A stretch of DNA of 28,190 bases. Source: Mnemiopsis leidyi (Eukaryota > Ctenophora > Tentaculata > Lobata > Bolinopsidae). Both the position numbers and the translations under genes were made by a program. Below the pieces are notes generated by a model. The model saw nothing but the letters and a program-made list of their open reading frames with translations. It ran no database searches and was not told the DNA's origin. This document shows positions 1 through 8,155 of the stretch, in pieces (within the stretch, counting starts at the first letter, position 1; each line of letters opens with the position of its first letter). The stretch is taken from contig JH154147.1 in the NCBI GenBank assembly GCA_000226015.1, positions 11,476 through 39,665 on the forward strand, given 5' to 3'.

Positions 1-48
1 CTACTACTACGTACTACGTACTACTAACTACTACTAACTAACTAACTA

Positions 49-134
<86 letters not shown>
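1..134. repeat. CTA/ACTA and (CT)n microsatellite
   Basis: The first 50 bases are degenerate CTACTA/CTAACTA repeats that pass into an almost pure CT dinucleotide run to about position 134, broken by one CCTCC. It is a simple sequence repeat at the window edge with no coding content. Its true length is uncertain because the window starts inside it. Confidence 0.95.
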
Positions 135-138
<4 letters not shown>

Positions 139-258
139 CTGGAGGGAGGGAATTACTAAAGTTCCGGGCTAGACTAATACCACAATAATCTTTGCTTCTT
201 CAGTTGTTAAATTGTGTCTCAGAGAAAGGACACTGACCAACAGGAACTTACACGTTGT

Positions 259-338
259 CACGCGACGTAATCACACTGCCACGTGACGTCATCACACTGC
301 CACGTGACGTCATCACACTGCCACGTGACGTCATCACA
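259..338. repeat. 21-bp satellite carrying CACGTG + TGACGTCA motifs
   Basis: Four copies of a 21-bp unit lie head to tail at 259-279, 280-300, 301-321 and 322-338 (partial). Copies 2-4 each contain CACGTGACGTCA, an E-box palindrome (CACGTG) overlapping a perfect CRE palindrome (TGACGTCA). The first copy is degraded at both sites. The 21-bp period is a multiple of three, so the minus strand reads as a seven-residue repeat inside a 248-505 ORF. That ORF has no ATG at its 5' end and is probably incidental. The array may be a bZIP/bHLH platform, but sequence alone does not show function. Confidence 0.85.
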
Positions 339-1180
339 TACATACTAGTATAGTTGTGACTTTCATTCACGCGAGATTCCCAATAGTTGGAAAATAAATC
401 AACGCTTACCCCTAAAGAGAGTCCAAGTTCATACGACAGAACATAAGACATCGCTACCTGGGAGAGTAAAAAGGTTAGAAGTTTAATACGGAAAATAACT
501 TTCAACCAAATTTAATTCACAAATTAACACACATTCTACGCAATTTCCGGCTGATATAATTTTAACTAAACCCACAAAGTCTGTACTCAAACTGTAGATC
601 TATAGTCACGCTTACCTTGGCTTTGTGACGGGTTTAACTGTAAACAATACCATTTAGAGTCAAAGAGGGAGATTAATATTATTGTTAGAATTTCAAATGG
701 AACTAGAGCTATAAATCTAAATTCTGGGATTTGAATCTTGTATTTCCTTGGACGGACTATAAAATTTTGGAATATACAGATTTTGTGATATCAGTAAACC
801 ACCCGATTTTAAACACATTTTAGTCTTGGGCTCCATTTTCAGATTCTCTCCAATAAAACACAAAGACAATAAATAAAAGGACTAAAACTTTCAGCACCCA
901 ATAACAATTAAAAACTGTCCGCAAAACATGAATATTAGACAGCGAGATAATAAATTAAACTAAACCACTAACATTAGTACCACCATATCAAATAAAAGTT
1001 GTGGTCGCCCTGAATCATTGAAAAGTGCATTGAATTAGAATATAAAACTTTAAAATGATTAAAACTAACTGGTTTTAACTTAACCCTTATTTTAAAAACA
1101 TATAAAAGGAACAGGAGAAGTTCGAAAAGAATGAACAAGGAAAGGCTGGACAGAACACACAAACAGAGGGAAAGTTCTAG
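339..1180. other. AT-rich spacer downstream of PBDC1
   Basis: I found no convincing ORF, RNA gene or transposon here. This is the 3' flank of the minus-strand PBDC1 gene. No clean minus-strand AATAAA was found close to the PBDC1 stop, so its 3' end cannot be placed. Short ORFs at 974-1162 and 1131-1328 are low-complexity or antisense to PBDC1. Confidence 0.6.
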
Positions 1181-1807
1181 TCATGCTGAGAGGGGTTCCT
1201 TTTCCTTAACGTCAGCCTTGGTGCCGTTTTCAGTAGGTTTACTTTCGTTTTCAGTAGTTTCACTATCGTTAGATCCCTTCTTCTCCTCACCCTCCCCCGA
1301 TTCAGGGTTAGGATTCTTCCCTAGGTGACACATATTGAGACCATGTCTGTTCCTAGCGACCTCTATAGCTAGGAACTGAACCCGAGGAACAAGAGTGGTG
1401 TTGGACTCCGAGTACCCATCCTTACAGTCGAGTCTCAGCAAAGTACCAAAGTTAAAGTCCTCCACGTGGTACTCGAACATGTTACAGAAGTTCCTCCACC
1501 GTCGTTTCCCAGCCACACTCTTCATCTTATCCTCATCTATTACCTCGATGTTGACACGGGGGAATGTGACCATGAAGTTCTGATACAGCTCATCGTCACA
1601 TTTGGACAGTTTCAACTTGGTACAGTTGATACTACAGATCAGCTTGTAGTAGACTTGCGCGTGCCGGAACGCCTTCTCGGCCCACAGTTCCTCTACCCCC
1701 GTGTCGTTGACATACTTACTGGGATCTACTTTCTGCATCTCCTTCTTCCTGGCAGCTAGCTGCTTTTCCGTTGGGTCCTGGTCCACTGATAGCACGCTTA
1801 AAGACAT
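1181..1807 (-). CDS. PBDC1: PBDC1 homologue (eEF1A-biogenesis chaperone family)
   Basis: This is a 208-residue single-exon ORF that I recognise as PBDC1 (CXorf26 in human, Ypl225w/Chp1 in yeast). Hallmark segments are HAQVYYKLI (49-57), KLSKCDDELYQ (66-76), VEDFNFGTLLRLDC (115-128) and PRVQFLAIEVARNR (141-154). They are followed by a Glu/Lys-rich low-complexity tail (about 167-208), as in animal orthologues. The yeast protein is known as a ribosome-associated chaperone for newly made eEF1A; the same role is inferred here. The start is well supported: an in-frame TAG lies nine bases upstream and the -3 base is A. Human PBDC1 has several exons, so the absence of introns is notable. DGLUCY lies 666 bp upstream on the same strand. 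Confidence 0.95.
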   Translation of the reverse strand: MSLSVLSVDQDPTEKQLAARKKEMQKVDPSKYVNDTGVEELWAEKAFRHAQVYYKLICSINCTKLKLSKCDDELYQNFMVTFPRVNIEVIDEDKMKSVAGKRRWRNFCNMFEYHVEDFNFGTLLRLDCKDGYSESNTTLVPRVQFLAIEVARNRHGLNMCHLGKNPNPESGEGEEKKGSNDSETTENESKPTENGTKADVKEKEPLSA

Positions 1808-2473
1808 CCTCAGCTACGAAATTGTGCGATTCAGAATGTGCAATAAGTTTAATATAGATATGAGGTCATGGCTTCGCTGGTGTGGGTTATCTAGCGCGGC
1901 TAAGTGCGATATCTTTGTTTGGTATAATGAAGTAGTGTGACTGAAATAAAAGATGGAGAGCGCTATTTCAAGGCGAAATGCAGTAATCGAAATTCTGAGG
2001 AACAAAACTACTAAGCTTAGTGTCAAAACTATCACGATTGACAATTTGTGAATTAAAAAGCGACAGCGAAAAGTTTGACTTTGACAGTATACAAGTGCAG
2101 GCATTAAACGTTCTGGCAGCTGCTGCCAATACTTACTTTGAGAAAAAAGTCGACTGAGTTGAGGCTGAATTTCAATTGCTGAGCTGGAACTGCAAAATGT
2201 GCTAGAAGCACAGTCGCTACCAATGGTTCAAATTACAGTCACAGAGCAAGATATTGGAAATCGAATTTTTGGAAAAATCTATGTTCATGCGAAAATCGAT
2301 GTCCAAACTTAGATTTGAAGCATCAGTCTCCATTCCTGCAATGCACAATCTGCGATAAAGAGTGTAATTGTGTAACAATTGTCTTGGCCCTTAACAATCC
2401 TAAATTAATTAACGACCCCCTTATAACATTTCTACAAGATCAAATCTCCACAACTCTTATCAAGTTCTGTAGG
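1808..2473. other. Intergenic region between DGLUCY and PBDC1
   Basis: This 666-bp gap must hold the 3' end of DGLUCY and the promoter of PBDC1. No TATA box or clean polyadenylation signal could be assigned. A 47-codon plus-strand open stretch at 2169-2309 has no ATG-supported gene structure. The minus-strand frame 1814-2104 is hydrophobic and unlike any family I know. Just before the PBDC1 ATG the minus strand reads TTTCGTAG then CTGAGG and ATG, which could be a 3' splice acceptor. Confidence 0.5.
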
Positions 2474-2504
2474 TCAAATCTCCACAACCTTTATCAAGTT
2501 CTGT
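2437..2504. repeat. 34-bp tandem duplication across the DGLUCY stop codon
   Basis: Positions 2437-2470 and 2471-2504 are two adjacent 34-bp copies with 31 of 34 bases identical. The right-hand copy encodes the last codons of DGLUCY and its TGA stop (2474-2476). The left-hand copy lies just past the stop, in the 3' UTR. Either the coding end was copied outward or the reverse happened; the protein C-terminus is intact. Confidence 0.9.
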
Positions 2505-4279
2505 AAGATCTCACTATGCACCTGCTGATAACTCAACCCGTCCACAGACAGCTCCCTCTCCCCTGTACACCCATCTCTGAACCCCATCTCTGTTATCCAC
2601 TGATGAAGTTCCAAGTCTTGCTCGGGACCCAGAAGAAAGTCAGTAAGTGGGCGAGGTTGGTGAGCTCCTACCGCTCTACGGCGATATCGACTGTGGATTG
2701 GACAAGTTTGCAGAGCGTACAGCCCTGCAGCTACGGCCTGGCCACCCCAATTTGAAACTCCACACGAGATCAAGTAATCTGAAGTTACGTCAGCTGCTAT
2801 CGTCCAGCCGTTAGGTATGTTATTTTTCACACTCTCTCCGACCTTGCCCATACCAAGCTCATTTCCACCGTCCCCAATCCCTATTGTAGTTATTTCTGGA
2901 TCTCTCTCAGCTTGCCGGAACATCTCTGCCATTGGACCAACATTCTGGGAAATATCACGAGCTCGCATGGTATAATACTTTCCATCAGCAGCCGGGCTGG
3001 GTCGCTCTATTGCTATTAGATGTGTGAATTGTACCTCCGCAAACAATCCCCCGGTTTTTGCACCCACTTGGATTAGAGGATTGTTTTCGTGGACATAGCC
3101 CTTACTTTTACACGCTGAGAGACAATCGGACAGTGTAGTAGCACTCTCGTCCACGAGAAAATAGACTTTGACATCTAAAGCGTTTAGCGCTCGAGCTAGG
3201 TAGATAGCACCTGCAATCCCATCATTCTCTTCGGCCGGCTCGGAGTCAAACAAGGGGAAACCAAGCAATATTCCGACTGTTTTAGCTCTGGTAGACAGAC
3301 AAAGACAAACTTTAGTAAATTCTTCTGGAACAAGAAGATGCTCTAACCCTCTTTGTCCATGGTCAACTGTAACAACGGACTCGATATCATTCAGCTGAGA
3401 TAACACATTCTCGGAAAGAGATACGTACCTCTGTTTTAGCGTATCAGTGCAAATAACCATGGGTTTGGGATACACGGCTGAGTGAACTATTTTAGGAACA
3501 TCTTCAGACAAAATATCAGCTACAAACATGTGGCCGGGATAGTGATTAAAGGAAAGAGGTAGTTTAGCAGAACGTAGAGCAATGTTGCCCGTAATACCAC
3601 ATGCCCAGAAACACGGTACAGTGCCAGGCGGGACTTCACCTTCCCCTCCAAAGTCTGACTTGAGGACGCCAGGTTCGCTGTAGCTGATTCCTATATCCTC
3701 CGGGGCACCTATATGTATTGGTGCTCCGTGGGCAAAGTCCATGTTTACACACAACCCCACTACTTTCTCGACTAGATCAGCAGGTATAGGTCGCATTGAG
3801 ACAACCATGTTGCAATTGAAAGGTCCTGATGGAATGCAAGGAATGTTGGTTATGAACATGGCTACGTTACCTTTCTTTGCACAGTCTAGCTCAATCTCGC
3901 AGCTAACTAACTTCGAGTCGAAAGAGAAGCTGCAGCCAAGGTAAAAAGACACAAAATCCCCCCAAGGATGATGAGAAAGATCAGTGACTGACTCAGAAAG
4001 TGGAACTCCGTCCACGAACTCCTGATAGGCAGGTAAATCTGTCCTGATATCCGAGTTTTCTGCTAGAGTAGGGGCGGACACTTGCCCCGGTTTACTTTGA
4101 AACAACAGGGGACAAGGCCCGGGGTTGCTGAGACAAAACTTCCGGAAGTTATCAGCTTCATCAGAAGGGACTATAGTTACGTTCGTTTGTAAGTAGCCCG
4201 GAAAACAGCCGAATGTGGACTTGACAGGGTGACTGCCTTCTCGGTAAGCCTTCCTACCATCAGCGGGGGAAGATAACAT
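2474..4279 (-). CDS. DGLUCY: D-glutamate cyclase (DUF1445 + DUF4392)
   Basis: This 601-residue single-exon ORF matches animal D-glutamate cyclase (human C14orf159, about 616 aa). That mitochondrial enzyme converts D-glutamate to 5-oxo-D-proline. The N-terminal DUF1445/YcsI-like half shows GCSFSF (115-120), VVSMRPIP (159-166), HGAPIHIG (184-191), PCFWACG (222-228) and HYPGH (246-250). The C-terminal DUF4392 half shows ENDGIAGA (351-358), IERPSPAADGKYY (424-436), GIGDGGNELGMGKV (467-480) and GVSNWGG (507-513). The end (DGLSYQQVHSEI) also matches the family. The ATG is preceded by an in-frame TAA six bases upstream, so this start is firm unless an upstream exon is spliced at the AG just before the ATG. 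The first 20 residues are a poor mitochondrial presequence because they contain acidic residues. Human DGLUCY is multi-exonic, so the intronless form is unusual. Confidence 0.96.
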   Translation of the reverse strand: MLSSPADGRKAYREGSHPVKSTFGCFPGYLQTNVTIVPSDEADNFRKFCLSNPGPCPLLFQSKPGQVSAPTLAENSDIRTDLPAYQEFVDGVPLSESVTDLSHHPWGDFVSFYLGCSFSFDSKLVSCEIELDCAKKGNVAMFITNIPCIPSGPFNCNMVVSMRPIPADLVEKVVGLCVNMDFAHGAPIHIGAPEDIGISYSEPGVLKSDFGGEGEVPPGTVPCFWACGITGNIALRSAKLPLSFNHYPGHMFVADILSEDVPKIVHSAVYPKPMVICTDTLKQRYVSLSENVLSQLNDIESVVTVDHGQRGLEHLLVPEEFTKVCLCLSTRAKTVGILLGFPLFDSEPAEENDGIAGAIYLARALNALDVKVYFLVDESATTLSDCLSACKSKGYVHENNPLIQVGAKTGGLFAEVQFTHLIAIERPSPAADGKYYTMRARDISQNVGPMAEMFRQAERDPEITTIGIGDGGNELGMGKVGESVKNNIPNGWTIAADVTSDYLISCGVSNWGGQAVAAGLYALQTCPIHSRYRRRAVGAHQPRPLTDFLLGPEQDLELHQWITEMGFRDGCTGERELSVDGLSYQQVHSEILQNLIKVVEI

Positions 4280-7200
4280 TCTTTAGGATAGTGATCTTAT
4301 TGAGGTCGACTTTTATTTTGTGGATCTTGTATATCAGGCGAAATAAGGTATGCTAATATACAGAACACAAATTCTTATCACATTACGTCATGCAAAATTA
4401 CGTAAATGCGTATGTCGTTTACAAACATTGCCGCCCGAAATTTTTCAAAGCTTCAGAAACTGCTTTGAGAGCACTTATTTTCCAGAAACAAAGGCCTAGT
4501 GTTTACGGAACAAAACAAGAAGTTAGAAAAACCGCGTTCAGCCTCTACAATGATACATTGAATATGGCCGAATATGATTGTAGTGAACAGCTCCAAGGAG
4601 TCCGCTAGAATTGTGCTTGTCAAGTGATGAGTGCAATATAAACGTGCATGTTGAACCTGCCGCGTCACAGCTGTAGCGTGTATTGTTTATGTTTACCTTT
4701 TTAAAACACGGACTTGTTGCAATGTACAGGGAGTTAGCACGACTAATGGAAATAAGTGCGTAACCTGGTATAAGTCAGTCTTTTGGTTTATCTTAGAATA
4801 TCTTAAATGCAATTATAATTGACAAACTACAATGGCAAAATAAAGGATCATTCGGTAATCAATGTTTCAGATAATTCGTTTGCACGACGTAAGACAACAC
4901 ATTTGCTTACAATTCACGAGTGCTATATAAAAAAGGTCATGGAAGCAGTTTGTATGAAGAGGAATGGAAAATAAAGTAACGGAAAGTCATAGTTCCAGGG
5001 ATAGAAAACCGTGACCTATATCCAATCATGAAGTCACACCTACAGCAAATGAAAAAATTCAAGTGTAATATAAAGGTCTGATAAATGCGACTGAAGAGAA
5101 ACCCGGTAGATCACCGAAATAAATTATTGGCAATTTGGAAGCTCTAGTTCGATCTAATAACTTTCTAGATTCCATAACTAGCTGAATCGCTGGTCAAGTG
5201 TCCAAAATATTAAAAATAAATGAAATAGGAATCCTGTTGAACAAATATGATCAGTGTACATCCAAAATTGAAAGTGTAACGGAAATAAACTTGATCAAGA
5301 GACGGATTAAGGGTATAAAACCTCAGGGTGTGAAGGTAACGACATTGGTGTGGCCGATTAACATTCGTACAAACAGTTTATCCAACGCGAAATAAAGCAT
5401 TAAATTCTCATGTTCTTGCAGCGACAAGCGCGCACGATAGATATTTTTGTACAGCGCGCACCCTCAACAACAAACAAGCACATTTTATTTTGCTTCAAAT
5501 GAGGGTCGGACAAAGTCAAAAGTCAGACAAAATATTTTATCCTCAATTCACACTATAGGTTTGACGTTTTATAAAATTAAAACAGCTCAAAACACATTAC
5601 CGGATAATATGTAATACCAAGAAAAGGCAAGAAATTATAAAATTTTCAATGATTCCAAATTCTTTGGCACTAAATATTTTTAAGTTTCACGGACACCAGT
5701 GCAGTTTCAAAATAGTTTTAATCCGAGTCCTAGTCCGTTTATTTATTTTACAGTACATGATGTTTTGTACAGTGTGCACCCATTTCGTTTGCTGGCGATA
5801 ATATTTTCAAACGTTGTCCTACCTGCTGCCACAACGCAAGGCAACGATAATATGCGTCATGAGAGCGCTTGCTAAAAACGTACATCCCTGTGTGAGTGTG
5901 CGAGCTAAGGGCGAAATTAGGAGGGCGCGCGGTGCACAGGTAAATTTTATTTGCACAATATTTTTATTCGCTTTGAATTTGACGAGATTATATCCGTCTA
6001 ACGTTTTAACGAAACGTTTAGCTTTAGCTGCGAGAGTCGGGTATCACCGCGACAAGCTTTGAATAAGGTTGGACGGGGTTAGACAAGCTTTATACGACCC
6101 TTATTTTTGAGATCTTTGCAAATAAATCGTTGGGAGGGCACATGCTGCCGTACAATATAGTCTTTATGTTACACATTATTCCACGGCGCCGCGCATTTAA
6201 AAATTTTGTAGCGCCCAAGGAATTTTGCAAAATCGAGCGCTTACCTTGACATAGATACATTTTTTTATATGGTGAGAGGTATTGCAATTGGTGGCGGTTC
6301 TTCAGCTAAGTGGCCTGTATTCCGTTTTCCTTGAACTACTTCGTTTGGTCTCAGCTTGAGTGTTGAGGGACATTTCAATTAGTTATTATATGTTGTTGCG
6401 GTGATACCCGACTGTCGTACTTCGTAGCTTATAGCTGAACGAGATCGTATCGTTAGAACATTAGACGGATATAGTCTCGTCAAGTTTTATGATGTCAAAG
6501 ACATTGTTTTACTGCACTAGTATGTTCAACCATAGGCAAGTGGAATATAATTTAGTTCACCGACCGAAAGTTCGCCTGAAGTGTTCTTTTAATATTACGG
6601 AATCCTGTCTACTCTATTAATGACCCTTTATGGCCCTAATACAGCTTGTTGGGAAATTTATTATCTAAATTATTGTACTTTAATCAGGAACTTTCATCGT
6701 ACCTTCTTACACCATATACCCTCACATCGACCCATATAGACGCTGTTGTAAATGTTGACTTTAGACCACACTAATCTGTTCTCTACCTTTTTTACTACGG
6801 CAGGCTGTGTTTGGGCTTGATCTCGCAACGTAGTTGAGGATAGTCAAAGTTATCCCAACAATAACGACTTACAGCTTTTGATCAACATCTCATATCGATT
6901 GAAGAGTACTGTTTTGAAACCCTGGGAAATGTAATATAACGATGCATAGTGCAAATGAAAATTAAAGGGTTTCTGTGCACTACAGTGGGATTCAATCTTT
7001 AGTGCAGTCATTACATTCCTAAGCTATTAAGGGTTGTAGTCGTCGTCTAGGTTCTATCATCCCCGACTTTCTATGCAGGAAAACGGGGGTTTTATTCTCA
7101 GATCCACCAATCCTAGAGGAGTGCACTAAGGGCATTTGCCTATGCAATCTTCTTCAGTTGACTCAGCTGAATAACCGGGAAACTGTGATTGAGGGTTAAA

Positions 7201-8037
7201 TGAAGAGGGTCTCCGTTAAAAGATTTATGATCTTCCAGGAGCCCCTTTAGAGAGCCATATTTCTAGAGAGCTGTGCGAAGAGAGCTTTCATTATTTTATG
7301 GTTGTTTTAAGGAGATTAATTTATTTCTGTACTGGACCATGTGAGAGTTTAATCAGTACCAATGAATTTTAAGAGGGTTAACAATGTGATCTCCCTTAGA
7401 ATACCATTCTCAATGATTAAATGAACTTTTGGGAAAAAGCTTTATAAGGGTGGTGGCAATCACCCCAAAAAAGACACTTAACCAAACAATTTTGAACCTC
7501 GAGACTATTCTCAATTGAATTTTCGTCAAATTTTAGTCTGGGTTCAAAAAAAAGAAAGTTGCCACCCCCCTCATATAACAACATGAGGTGTGGTATACAA
7601 TTGGAGCCCAAAGGGAAAGAGATAGAGACTTGAAAATTTCAGGTATTGTACATTTTAGCGGGTTCTGTGGTTTAGGCTATGTGAAAAGTTGATCTGAAGG
7701 CCTTTAAGGCCCTAAAATGAGAATTTTCAACTTTGAGCTAGAAGAAAAGTTAGACCAGTATTTTTACATAAAATTTGACGAGGAATCCGAATTTTATCAT
7801 TTCGGAGCAGAGATTATCACATGACCCCAGCATTAAGATGCGAAATTTACAAGGAATCTAATGACCAAGTGTCTTTTCTGGCTGGAGGCATGCTTCGCGT
7901 TTTGTGACTGATAATAATAATAATCAGTTTTGGTCAGTGTTAGATCTAAATTTGTTTTTAAATATTCTTCTTGTACAGTTATTGATCTTAGAGATTGGTT
8001 CTCTAACACAACATCATAAGTCTAGAAATTATGAAAA
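4280..8037. other. Intergenic region between DGLUCY and the SOWAH-like gene
   Basis: This 3.7-kb AT-rich region must contain the DGLUCY promoter (minus) and the promoter or 5' UTR of the plus-strand gene. I find no convincing gene. A 72-codon ATG frame at 4390-4608 overlaps a similar frame on the other strand (4453-4668), which argues for chance. A strong 3' splice-site-like sequence (TATTCTTCTTGTACAG, ending at 7978) lies 59 bp before the downstream start codon and suggests a 5' UTR intron. The inverted repeat at 5979-6483 is listed separately. Confidence 0.55.
5979..6483. repeat. Diverged long inverted repeat (MITE/foldback-like)
   Basis: The left arm (5979-6050) and right arm (6398-6483) are reverse complements in two blocks. 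The outer block, 5979-6012 against 6450-6483, matches at 31 of 34 positions and all three differences are transitions. The inner block, 6035-6050 against 6398-6413, is a perfect 16-mer (AGTCGGGTATCACCGC). The segment between the blocks differs in length and sequence. The 347-bp centre has no ORF of note. A non-autonomous foldback element is the likeliest reading; two opposite insertions of one dispersed repeat is the alternative. No target-site duplication could be defined. Confidence 0.8.
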
Positions 8038-8155
8038 ATGGGAACTGTATCACTTGAGATATTGAGGAATTACATTCTGTCACAAGGTGGTGTGGTCAGC
8101 AGTCAGCAAATAGTTCGACAGTTTCAGCCATTTCTCAAGGACCCAAATAATAAAG
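8038..8155 (+). CDS. SOWAH-like gene, coding exon 1
   Basis: The exon begins at ATG 8038 and ends at the donor AAAG|GTTTGA in phase 1. It encodes residues 1-39 plus one base of codon 40, including ILRNYILSQGGVVSSQQIV and FQPFLKDPNNK. These match the first helices of a SOWAH-type winged helix (helix, GG turn, S/N, helix, F.PFL.D). A probable 5' UTR acceptor lies at 7978. Confidence 0.7.

Noticed and set aside
248-505. 85-codon minus-strand frame with a signal-peptide-like start and MTSRGSV repeats
   Set aside because: It begins at TTG, not ATG, and its repeat is simply the translated 21-bp satellite; no splice support was found.
2169-2309. 47-codon plus-strand open stretch between the two minus-strand genes (IAELELQNVLEAQSL...)
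   Set aside because: Composition is protein-like, but there is no supported start, clear splice site or recognised family; too short to call.
4390-4608. 72-codon plus-strand ATG frame next to the DGLUCY start
   Set aside because: An equally long frame runs on the opposite strand, no family is recognisable, and no convincing donor follows.
5814-6062. 82-codon plus-strand frame
   Set aside because: It starts with TTG and runs into the arm of the inverted repeat; no gene structure.
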